From contig NC_067196.1 in NCBI RefSeq assembly GCF_000699445.3, positions 84,930,364 through 84,994,363 on the forward strand: DNA of 64,000 bases, given 5' to 3'. Below, in pieces: positions 32,301 through 44,300 of the stretch. Made by a program: the position numbers and the translations under genes. Numbering within the stretch: the first letter of the stretch is position 1; the number at the start of each line of letters is the position of its first letter. This stretch comes from Schistosoma haematobium (lineage: Eukaryota > Platyhelminthes > Trematoda > Strigeidida > Schistosomatidae). Below the pieces are notes generated by a model. That model ran no database searches. It was not told where the DNA came from and worked only from the letters and a program-made list of their open reading frames with translations.

Positions 32301-35300
32301 CACCTGTTATTTTACATACAAGTTAAAACTCATTGTGACGGGACGATGGTGTTAGCAGTTAACAGGACTTATTTCAATCAGTAGGTTCTAAGTTCAACCT
32401 TTCGCCATCTACTTTTGTTTGCCCAGTCGGGTAGTATCACTAACCGTCGAACAGAGCAATGTAACTCACAAAAGCTAGTTCAGAAAACAAAACCAGGTCG
32501 GGAAATTAGGGCTGCAACCAAATTAGGACCATATTTGCTGAAGCGGTAGCTTAGTGGTTAAAACCTAATCTTCAGTCATTCACCCTGCTCTACCTACTTC
32601 GATTTAGGTGACTGGGCAGGATCCTTAGCTTTCACGCTTATAATGTGGTTCATGCTCATGTACCTAGTGTATAAGTCAATTAAAAAACTATGTTCGTTGT
32701 TTTAGGGGTGGTTTGAAAGAAACCTAGAGACGACCAAATCAAGGTATGACTACCTGCTTAGAGTTCGCGTGATAACCTCAATCATTGATCGGGGACTTTG
32801 GATGACATCGCGATTGTGCATTCACTTTTTGTTTCCCTTTCAATCCTGAATTCCAAGATCCCTTCGTAATTAAATACTCTTCTGTCTTTTCAAACTATCT
32901 ACTCGATATTCAGTCGTTCTCATTATCTTTACCACTACATTATTTTGTTCTCCTTTGTATTCATGCTAATTTAGTAAGACAACTCGAGCCAAGCCACATT
33001 TGTGCCAGGCTCTACTTTATTGATAACTGAATAACCGATATAAAGGTGTTTTGTAAGTAATATTTTTGGCATTACTTTTGACCTAACAAGCTAGTATTAA
33101 AATCAGTGAATGTTTCGTCAAGTGATTTATTTACCCTAGTGAATTCACTATCACAGTAATCATCTATGAACTAAAATCTTCAAAATACACTGACTAAATA
33201 TTTATAACAATTAATTGGGTTTTTAGATAATGAAATTATTAGTCGTATATTTATTTCTGCTCTCAGGCATTATGCTTCCAAGAAAGTTGCCACTCATAAT
33301 GAAATTAACTTCCTATCCTCATCATCGCATCTATCACGATAAAATACAAATTGCGTTGAAATACATATCAGTCTATAATCATTGCAAAGATATCCAATAG
33401 TTATTATTTTGATAACCGTAAAGTCATTCGTAATTTCTTGTATTTTACCAATAACATTTGTTCAACACGAGTAATTCTATTTAGGCAAACAAAATGTAGT
33501 TTTTAATCATATTTAAGAGTGCATTGATCACATCTCCTTACTTGGATACCAGTGAAGTTTCTAGATTGAAATCGATAAGCAAGGTTACCAGATAGCGGTA
33601 ATCAGTAAGTTTCCACCTGAACTAGGTAATTATATAATCTTTAGACTCACCAACTTATTTAATATACTAAATGTAGATTTATATTAAATTCACTTGGTAT
33701 TGTTTGCTTATATCTTCCCATTGTTTAGAACTGCAATTGTTCAGTCTCTTGTTGGCATATGTGCATCCTATGCGGATTGCCTCGATATTGCCTTAAGTCA
33801 CAAGCTTTATAAGCAAAGATGGCTATGAGGACTCAGTAGCTAAGTGGTTAACGCGATGGCGCTCGAAGCGAACAGTACTGGGTTCGAGTCCCGGAGTGAA
33901 CATCAACTCTGAGATGCAGGTACATCCAGCTGGATTCCACTGCTAGTCACCATCCATCTTTGCTTATAGCCTATTGTTTGGTATAGAGCAGTTGTATTTA
34001 TTATGTCTCGAAGAAAAGCATTCCAAACATCCTGGTATTGTTTGTCAGTGCTTTTAAAAGACTGCATTTTATCAGCGTCTTCACCAAACGGGACTATTTC
34101 ATCTGCGCATTCTAAGTTCATAAGTGAACCTCCTGGTAGGAAATCAATACCCGAAAGTTCAGTCGACGAGAGCGTTATTTCCATCATCATGTCTATGATG
34201 AAGTTGAACAAAACTCGAGAAAGTGAACAGCCTTGGCGGACACCACTTGAGGTTGCAAAAGCAGATGACAGTTCACCATATGCTTTGACTCGACTTGCAG
34301 TGTTCAAGTAAAGAGCCTTCACAAGGTTTATTCACTTTTGAGGTTCACCTTTCAATAACAGACATTGCCACAGAACCTCTCGGTTTACAGATTCATATAT
34401 TGCTTTGAAGTCAAGAAAGACCACCAACGTCGGACGCCGATAGTTAGTTAGGCGTGTGATAATTATCGAGGCTAGTATTTTAGATACTACATTAGTTAAA
34501 GTAATCCCTCCATGGTTGTCACAGGATGATTTTAACTCTCTCTTATATATTGGGACGATAAGTGATTGTGCCCAGTCAGATGAAATAACGTCTAACTCCC
34601 AGATCTTAGCTAAAATATTAGTCAACCTAGTCGCTAAAATTGGACCACCATCCTTAAAGACCTATGGAGCTAATCCATCTGGACCAGCTGCCCTTCCTCG
34701 TTTCAGATTAGCTATAGCCTTTTGAACTTCTGCTAGAGTTGGGGGACCTACTTCAATGTTCCATTCACACTGTCTGGGAATGGAGGGTAGTTTTGTAGTA
34801 GCTGAAGGCCAGCTGAACTGTTCTTTTAAATGTTCCACCCATCATTCTAAACGTCTGAACTGAGAGCAGATGAGGGTACCGTCTTTTTCCGAAATAGCCT
34901 GACTTACACTTGATTTATTAATTCCAGTTTCTGTTATTAGTCTGTAGAGCTGTCTTGTGTTCCCTATAGCCTCCGCCTTTTCCATCTTTAATTTTCGTTG
35001 CCCACCACTGCTCACGGTCGTTCCGTAGACTTTTGGTTAACCTAGATCTGATTTGTTTTCGTTCTTGATTGTGTTCAGAGCCTAATTGAATGAGTTTACG
35101 CGTATCTATCAGTATTAGACTTAGTAAAAATCCATCGGTTTTTATGATTCTTTGGTTTAAATCATTAATAGATGTCGCCACTGTTTCCACGAATAGGTAA
35201 CAACGAGTGCCCCTATCTCTCCAAATCCTTATTGTTCCGTTTAGTCGGACAGCGTACAAACGAGTGTCTACTGGGATCCGGTCTAGGACAGCTGGTTCTG

Positions 35301-38300
35301 CCCTAGGACTCTGCTATACCTACACCAGCAAGGTCATGGGAAAGCAGCATCAGCGCTTCCAGCTACACGAAATGTGAATCGAGTTGGTTCCTTATTTTTA
35401 CATGGTAAGCTCAAATGAATGACGCTACTCGGATCCTGTATACGCGTTTCGGAGACGCAGCACACATCGATGGCGCGAGATTCTAAAGTCCTAGCTAAGT
35501 AGGCTTGTTGTACTATTTGGCACAATGTTCGGACGTTAAAAGCTCCTAGATTTAGTTTAGAGGGTCGTTTCAGGAGACCAGAAATAACGTTCCGCATACT
35601 CGAATCGTTTGCCCTAGTGGTGCGAGGTGATAAATGGACGTGAAAACGGTTAGTCATGGAGATAAGGGAGTTATTATGAGGTGTAGGGAGGATTTAAATG
35701 TGACCAACTTGGTCTCCGTGTTGTTACGGGTATGAGGGCTGATGTCACTTCCCGGCTTCCCACACGGTGCAAGGGTGTTTCTTGAGGAAGCTGAAAATGA
35801 AGTTGGATTAGTGTTGGTCTTAACGACCTGGAGGCGTGACCGCAGAGCCCAAGGGACAACTGCCTGAGGTTGGCCACACACGACCGTCTCGTGAGTAGTT
35901 TTCGTGTTAGCTCATGCTTGTTGAGACCTTACCACCGAAGACGGATATCCATGAGATAAGGCGAGGTGTCCATTTCTAGGGTCAACTTTCCCTAACCCTT
36001 CCCGTCCTTGTGGGAAGGCAGCATCGCTGTCATGCTGGTTGTTTGAAAGAAACACTTTACTGCCGTCACACCTCTGTACAGTTAGCGGTACGACTTCGTC
36101 TTCGGAACTTGGGTTTGCTGCTTTCAGTCTTGCCGCTCTTCAACCGACCTGTTTGGCACGGTAGGACCTTGAGGAACGATAGGCAAGCCCGACCACCACG
36201 TCAAGGTAGCAACAAAGGTCGGGAAACTCATACTTACTTCTTGCTTACAGTCCACGACGCCCGACATACCGAAGTTCAAGCAGTTAGCAGGTCACATGTT
36301 CAAACCCTGGCCAACCTACTTTGGTTTATATATCCATGTAGCATTGTTAGCTTTCAAACAGTGTTACTGTAACCCAACTACATAAACCTATTCTTTGTGA
36401 ATTATTCGAACGCTTATGTTGACTGAAAACTTGTTTTTGAACCCACTTATTGTTGAACATTTGTGTGGAGAAAAGAGGGATGCAGATTAGTGTTGCGTTT
36501 ATTCAATCGTTTATCGAACATTTTCAGTAAGGACTTGTGAAGATTGTTGAGTTTCATTAGAACCATGAACCAATCAATGTTAGACCACCATTGAAAACCT
36601 CGAAGTACTGGACGGCCGTTTTGTTCTAGCATGAGACTCTTCCGCAGTGCACATCCACGACTCTGTACGCGGGGCTCGAATCCAGGACCTTCGTCCTCGT
36701 GCGAGCGCCTATCGAAGATCGACATTTTGTAATCAGATTACTTTTACTTGTTTCTCGAATCTTGGTGAACATAATCTGTCGTCTTATTATCCATTTAAGA
36801 GCATGTCCCTCGAATCCACCACGCGCTAAATTTCAATCCGCAGTGAAATACATGACACTTGATGTTCGGGATAGGTCCGTATTCGCGGTTGTTTTCTGCG
36901 AACTGATGACACGTATTTTGTTATTAATTCATTCCCTAGTCAAGTGGACGTCGAGGTACCGTTCTACCCTCCTACGTACGAAACTGTTGGCGGCTACGAC
37001 TTTCCACTGTCCTTCTAGACATAACGAATATGACAGGTTCTACTTTCTAGGTTTACTTCATTGTGTATTTAAGTCGTTTATTTTAAATAGACACGCGACT
37101 TTTTAAACACAATACCACCATTGGACTGGTAGTTAAATATTAGAGGCGTGCCAAGTCAGTTATTATTATTGATGTCTGTCTGCCTTTCATTTTCTGATTG
37201 GTTAATTTTTGGTCCGTAGGCTGTCTATTATTGATTGTCTGTTGCCTACGTGTCCTTGGCGTAGGTTTATATGAGGTCAAGTAAACCAATCTGATGTTTT
37301 AAAATTCAGCTTTATGTTAGTTTAATAGAAAGTGTATGAAACGTGAAGTTGCTTATCTTATTGGTTTGGTTAAAAATTTTCTCACCGTCCCAATGTTCTC
37401 ACGACTCTAGTTTGTTTTGCATTGGAAATTTTTTTTATTAATGAATTAGGTATCGATGTGAGAATCTACTCTCGTTTCTCATACTAAACAGAATAATCCT
37501 AATTATTAGCATAAAGACTGTGATTTGCAGTATCTAAAATTTTACATACTTATCATTGGCTAACTGTTTGAAATATTTGCAACAAAATACAAAAGACTTA
37601 GCTGTTGTCTCTTAGGTAATAGGTATTATCTTATTCGAACAATATAGTTCAAAATTAATATCAAATAATTCCATCCCTGTTGTAATATTTACAAATATAG
37701 GTTTACTTACTTACGCCTGTTACTCTTCGTGAAGGAGCATTCTCCATCCAACCCTGTCCTGGGCAATCCTTTCCAGCTCTTTCCACTTGTTATTCATCCT
37801 TTTCTTATCTGCTATTTCCCGACGTAATATGTTTTTTGGCCTTCCTCTTTTTCGCTTCCATTCAGGATTCCAAGTTAGGGCTTGTCTCGTGATGCAGTTT
37901 GACGATTTGCGTAATGTATGTCCTATCCATTTCCATCGTCTTTCCCTAATTTCTTCTTCAGCTGTAAGTTGGTTTGTTCTCTCCCACAGAAGGCTATTGC
38001 TGATGGTATCCGGCCAATGGATGTTGAGTATCTTGCGTAGACAGTTATTTATAAATACTTGTACTTTCTTGATTGTGGTTGTTGTAGTTCTCCAAGTTTC
38101 AGCTCCATACAGTAGAACTGCCTTGACGTTCGTATTGAAGATTCTTACTTTGATATTGGTTGAAAGTTGTTTTGAGTTCCATATGTTCTTCAATTGTAGG
38201 AATGCGACCCTTGCTCTGCCAATCCTCGCCTTTACGTCTGCATCTGAACCTCCTTGTTCATTGATGATGCTTCCCAGGTATATGAAGGATTCTACATCTT

Positions 38301-41300
38301 CCAGAGTTTCGCCATCAAGAGTGATTAGATTGCTGTTGTCCGTGTTGTATTTGAGGACTTTGGTTTTTTCCTTGTGTATGTTGAGCCCTACTGATGCAGA
38401 GACTGCTGCTACACTGACTGTCTTTATCGGTCGTTGGTGGATTGACATCTATAGGAAGATCTGTGTGTGAGATGCTTCGATGTCCGATTGGTTCATTGGA
38501 GCCAACCTATTTAGGAGTTCCTTGAATTACTCTAACCATCTGTTCCGCTGTTGTTGAATTTCAGTGATTGGCTTGTCTTCTTTGTCTTTGACCGGTCTCT
38601 CTGGTTTACTGTATTTCCCTGCTAGTTTCTTCGTTGTATCGTAAAGCTGTTTCATATTTCCTTCTCTTGAAGCTTTTTCCGCCGTCGTTGCTAGTTCTTC
38701 CATGTATTTCTGCTTGTCGGCTTTAATTCTCTTCTTCACTTGTTTGTTTGCTTCTATGTATTCAGCTTGTGCTTGGACTTTCTCTGCTCGTGTTTGGCTG
38801 TTGTTAATTGCTGTCTTCTTGTTCTTCCTTTCTTTGATCTTGTCCAGTGTTTCTGTAGAGATCCACTCCTTATGATGGTATTTCTTTAGACCCAGAACCT
38901 CTTGACACGTTGAAGTTAATGCCTCCTTGATGCCTTTCCAGTTGTCCTCCATAGTAGTTTCTTCTTCCTTCAGTAGATCCTGTAATGCTTGGAAGCTGTT
39001 GTTGAAAGCTATCTTGAATTCATTGGGTTTGTCAGTATCTCAAAGGAAGGCTGTATTGAACTTTTGTAGTGATGTTTGTCCAGTTGTCCAGTTTTTCTTT
39101 AGCTTCAGTTTTAAATTGGCCACAACTAAGTGGTGATCTGAAGCTATATCAGCTCTTCTCCTGGTTCTCACATCTTCCATTGTCCTTCGGAACTTTTTAT
39201 TGATGCAGATATGATCTATCTGGTTCTCTGTGGTGTGGTCCGATGAGATCCATGTAGCTTTGTGTATACGTTTGTGTGGAAATATCGTGCCGCCTATGAC
39301 CAATTTGTTGAATGCACGCAGATTTGCAAATCTTTCTCCGTTATCGTTTCTCTCTTGCAGTCCATGTCGTCTCATGATATCTTCATATCCGGTGTTGTCT
39401 ATTCCGACTTTGGCGTTTCGATCTCCCGTCAGAATGGTGAGGTCCTTCTTTGGGCACTTCTCTATGATTGATTGCAGCCTCTCGTAGAACTGATCTTTAA
39501 TTTCGTCGTTGCTATCATTGGTGGGTGCATAACATTGGATAATATTCATTGTGATCCCCTCCTTCTTTGTTTTGAATGATGCTTTGATGATTCTGGATCC
39601 GTGTGATTCCCATCCTACAAGTGCATTTCGTGCTACTTTGGACAGCATTAGAGAAACTCCCTGAGTGTGTGGAGCATTGTCCTCTTCGTGACCGGAGTAT
39701 AGTAGCATCTATCCCGTATCTAGCCTTTGTTGTCCAGCTTGGGACCAATGGGTTTCTCTGATTCCCAGTACTGCCTAGTTGTATCTCATCATTTCCGTTG
39801 CTATTTGACTGGTCTTCCCGGTCTCCCACATTGTTCGGACGTTCCATGTACCTATAAAAATTGTTTTTCTGGTTGTTAGAAGGGGTATAGGCCTCGTTGC
39901 TTCCGAAGGAACTCGGCTTTCACCTTGAGGCGTCTTAGTTCTTCTAAAAGGAGACCTTCTAACTCTCAGGACAGAGTTTAAATGGTTTGAATTATTATTT
40001 TCTGGTTATCGTTTTTTAGTGAATTAGTTTTCTACGGGATGGGGTCGCTAACCCGATGCATAACCTTCCTCGTTTACCCGGGCTTGGGAACGGCAGTAGC
40101 TCTAGAAGAGCTACAGGCGGAGTTAAATATAGGTTTACAATGCGATAAATAAACACGATAGTAACTTTATACAGTGTTCATATTTTGATTGTTTCTTTAT
40201 AGATATGAGTGTAACTATGGTCATATTGCAACTTTAGTTGTCGTTTGACATAGTCCTACTGAATACGTGGCATTTAGCGACGTAACTGTAGTGTTCCGCC
40301 CACTAGTCTGCTTTGTGTCGGACAATAGATACAGTAATCAAAAATTGTTGGTTATAAGTGTTTTGAAGTTTTGGCAAATTGACTGTTGTAGAGTATCTAT
40401 CAGTCAGTCGGCAACAAAGTAGAACTTCGTACGTACGTACATCAGTTCGAGTTGCCACACCACGTTAGCACAGAGATGCAGTGGTCGATTCAAATCCCGT
40501 AGTGGTAGAGGTAATAAGAGTATAAGCAGTAGTCGGGAAGATTAGGGTTTGGAGATGTTATTTAAAGAGTATAATCCAGTGAAATAAATTTGAAAAGAGG
40601 GAAAGAGGAACACGGAGTATTCAGAAGACTATAATTTGGGAAAACACAGAGTGGATGCACCTACGCCATTGCAAACGATTTCGAGCAATGTCATTCAGGG
40701 TCTCTAGCCATCGGTTGCTATCATCTCGCGATTCCCAACCAGGTAGTCTACACCTACCAACATGACTCAGTTCACTTGTCAGTGACTTCATGGACTTGTG
40801 CCATGTTTTGGTTTGGCCGCCCCTAGCTTTCTTCCAACCTACTCCTATACCACTGAACATAACACGTCGAGGCAGTCGGTCGTTGGGCATACGTAACACG
40901 TGTCCCAGCCATCTCAACTGATGAAGTTTCACTACTTCATCAATTGATTTGCCATCCTTACCTAGTACCCGTTTCCTAACAACTGTGTTACTTACTCGAT
41001 GGTCCCATGATATACGAGCAATGTTTCGAAGACACGTATGACCGAATACTAGTAGCCTACGGATATCCTCTACTCTTTCCGGCCATGTTTCACTGCCATA
41101 AAGTAGTATGGGACGAACTGCTGCGCAGTAAACACGTCCTTCGGTTGATAGACGGATATCTCGCCTACTCTATAAATGACTCAAGTTGGCAAGAGCTAGT
41201 CGATCCTTCTGTATCCGTGAAGCGGTAGGCACACTCAACTACTTCATTCCCTATCATTAGTTCGGGTGTCGATGTAACCCAATCCTGAAGCAACATTTTG

Positions 41301-44300
41301 CATTTCGATGGTGAGAATCGCATGCCGAACGTGCTTGCATTGTTGCTTAGAGTGGTCATAAGACTGTATTTTGTCAGCGTCTTCACCAAATAGAACTGTG
41401 TCATTGGCATATTCTCTCTCTCAACAACAAAGTTAAACGAGAATGGAGAGAGTGGACAGCCCTGATGAACACCACTTGAGGTAATCAATTCTGATGACAG
41501 TTCGCCATAAGCTCTTACTAGGCCTGTTGTGTTCGAGTAGAGCATCTATATCCAACAGCAAACATGTTTTGTTTCTGTTTCACGCACTTTTACCTTATTG
41601 ATTTCCATTATTAATAATTCCAAACTTAGATTTCTTGTTGTCTCTTTCGCAACTACTGTTCTAACGTTTCTTGCTCATTCATCCATCTAGCTACTCTCAT
41701 AATTAGCTCTAAAATTCGGATTTTTGAATCCTTCTTCATCAATGTCCTCATATGTCCATGCATTTAGTTGTAATACAGGTCCCACAGACCACGCGACTTT
41801 TAAGTCGATTTAGGTGTACTGAGATTCTAAGCAGTTAAAGAATGTCGAGTTCGTACATCCATTCTTTTTTCGAAAATTATTATCTGTATGTAAGCTTTTC
41901 ACTGTTATTTCTTTCACTCTACTCGATTTGTCTTGCTTTTGTATCGCTGTACCTATTGGTGTGATCAGGTTATCTGTCGTTGCTTACGACTAAGTTCGTA
42001 CTTCATTAAATAAAGCCTCTTATAATTACATAGTAATGTAACTCATTTCTCTCGTTTTCACATAACAGCATCCTCTTTCTGATACAACCACATGTCATTA
42101 TAGTCTTATAACTCGAAGGTTATTTTAATAGATGTGGATGAATTTCTTTACTTTTTGTCCAAACTGTCGTAACCCACTCCTAGCTCCTGTAGTTCTTTTC
42201 AATTTCTACTTATTTTGTTGTGTCACCTTTTAACTATATGTATATGTATACGATATTTACTAATTTTTACATCACTTTATTCTTAGCGAATAATGCCAAG
42301 GATGTAAATGACAGTGCGACACCATCTGAAATATCATCTATTACTTACCCAGCCGGTACTTTATTTTCACCTATGAATACAATGACCGCTGTAATGTCAA
42401 CTGGAACTGGAATGGGTGGCTGTAGTGCGTTATTGGTTCCTCTTGTAGCTGGTAGTCATGGGACAACTTTATTACCATCTAATATGACTCCTGTTTCATC
42501 TCATCTCTCTGTTGTTGCTGATCATTCTGTTTTGATGAATACAAATACTACACCTTTAACAAGCAGTTCAATTAACTTTGTCCCTTCCAGTGGTTCTAAT
42601 TCCGTCACAAACTCTACCATAGTTCATAACACTCCCGGTTCAAAATCAAATATTAAGATTCCAACATCCAATTCCGAATTGAATGGGCGATTAAGGGTGA
42701 GTAGTTTTTCTTCTGTTTGAAATAATAGACATTTTATTAAGTTTTATTAGTGATAAGTTTTCTGACTGAACGCTTGAATCGGTCTCCTAAGCTCTTGTAA
42801 TAACCGTAGACTAACTCTACAAGACAACTTAAACACGAGAAAAAAGGAGCGTAATATGGGAGGAACGCTTTACTGCAAGGTTAGTTTATGTACAGAAAAT
42901 TCAGTCAGTCAGTCAGTAACAACGTAGAACTTCGTACGTACGTACATCAGTTCGAGTTGCCACACCACATTAGCACAGAGATGCAGTGGCCGATTCAAAT
43001 CCCGTATTGCTAGATGTAGTAAAATCATAAGCTGTAATCAGAAAAATTAGGGTTTGAGGATGTTATTCAAGGAGTATAATCCAGTGAGAGTGTGCACAAC
43101 ATTTCAGACAGCCTTGGGCTTCTGGCAAGTTCTGGGACCCTACTGAACATAGTAACAGGTTAGGTAATCATCCAATCGGAAATGTGACACGTAACATTTC
43201 GCTTTCTAGATATTTCTGACAAACTTCTATTCAATACTGATTGGATAAAATGTTTCTCAGCGATTTTAAGGTCCTCTTTGGTTTTTTTCGAGGAATTTTC
43301 AAGGTCTCTCCAACAATTAGTTTGTCACAAACTGATCTCATTTGAGGTACTATTAAAAATAGCTGTTTCATCTTAGTATGGGAAAAATTAGTGACTGATG
43401 ATTTACTCCAAGATATTCCTGAAGATATAGTGAAAGCTCCTAATTTCTGGATTTCAGATGTATCACAAGCATAAAGGTTTTTACCAATGACATTAAGTGG
43501 TTGTTGCACTTACTCCACTGCAAATTAACTGAAGATAGAATAGTAGTGTTGAAACCCGGTCTGGTAGATCTAGTGTTAAAACACTCACCGTGAGATCTGA
43601 ATGTCCTGGCTTTCGATTTCTCGTAAGATCGTGGGTGAACATTGCTGAAGTCACCCCATACTAAGAAGATGTAGCCGTTTAGTGCTTCTCGGTTTTTCAG
43701 TAGTACTCAGATTGAAATCAGTCTGACAAACGCAATCTGTAGATGAAACCAGTCTCTACAAAACCCGTTCAACCGATAGATATTTGTTCACTAATTTACT
43801 ACATATACCTTTATAACATTTATTTTCTATCTAGAATTCTAAAGATTCAGTTGAAATGAAACCAGAACCACTTGATTGTTTCGGACGAGTTACCACTGGT
43901 GCAGCAGAAGATCTTTTAACTTCTGGATCTCAAAATGAAATAAATGCTGTAGGTTTTCCGCAATTAACTTCAATCGCACCTTTCGCAATACCTTCCACTT
44001 CCATGACAATGAGTACTTCAGTGTCTACTTCACCAGTTCAAGTTACACGAGTTAGTGGAGGAATCATAACATCTAATTCAACTGATGGTAACAATCCAGT
44101 ACCTACTGAAACTATTATAAGTTCAAATTCTAAGGCGTCTACGGGTTCTGGACCCTATCGTTGTCGGGAGTGTGATAAAGAATTTCGAATATTACGTTAT
44201 TTAGAGAAGCATAGACGTATTCATACGGGCGAAAAACCGTATCAGTGTTGCTACTGTGGTCGTCAATTCAACGACTGGCCAAATATGAATAGGCATAAAC

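Noticed and set aside
36600..36650. An active hammerhead in the H2 copy
   Set aside because: Both core boxes are mutated (CGGAAGA, CAAA).
36010..37106. Plus-strand frames of 120 and 135 residues as genes
   Set aside because: The first is antisense to the LINE B 5' UTR; the second has no domain, and neither fits the zinc-finger gene's exon phases.
40030..40124. HDV-like ribozyme in the RTE-like 5' UTR
   Set aside because: Only one solid hairpin was found; a nested double pseudoknot could not be drawn by eye, so it is not claimed.
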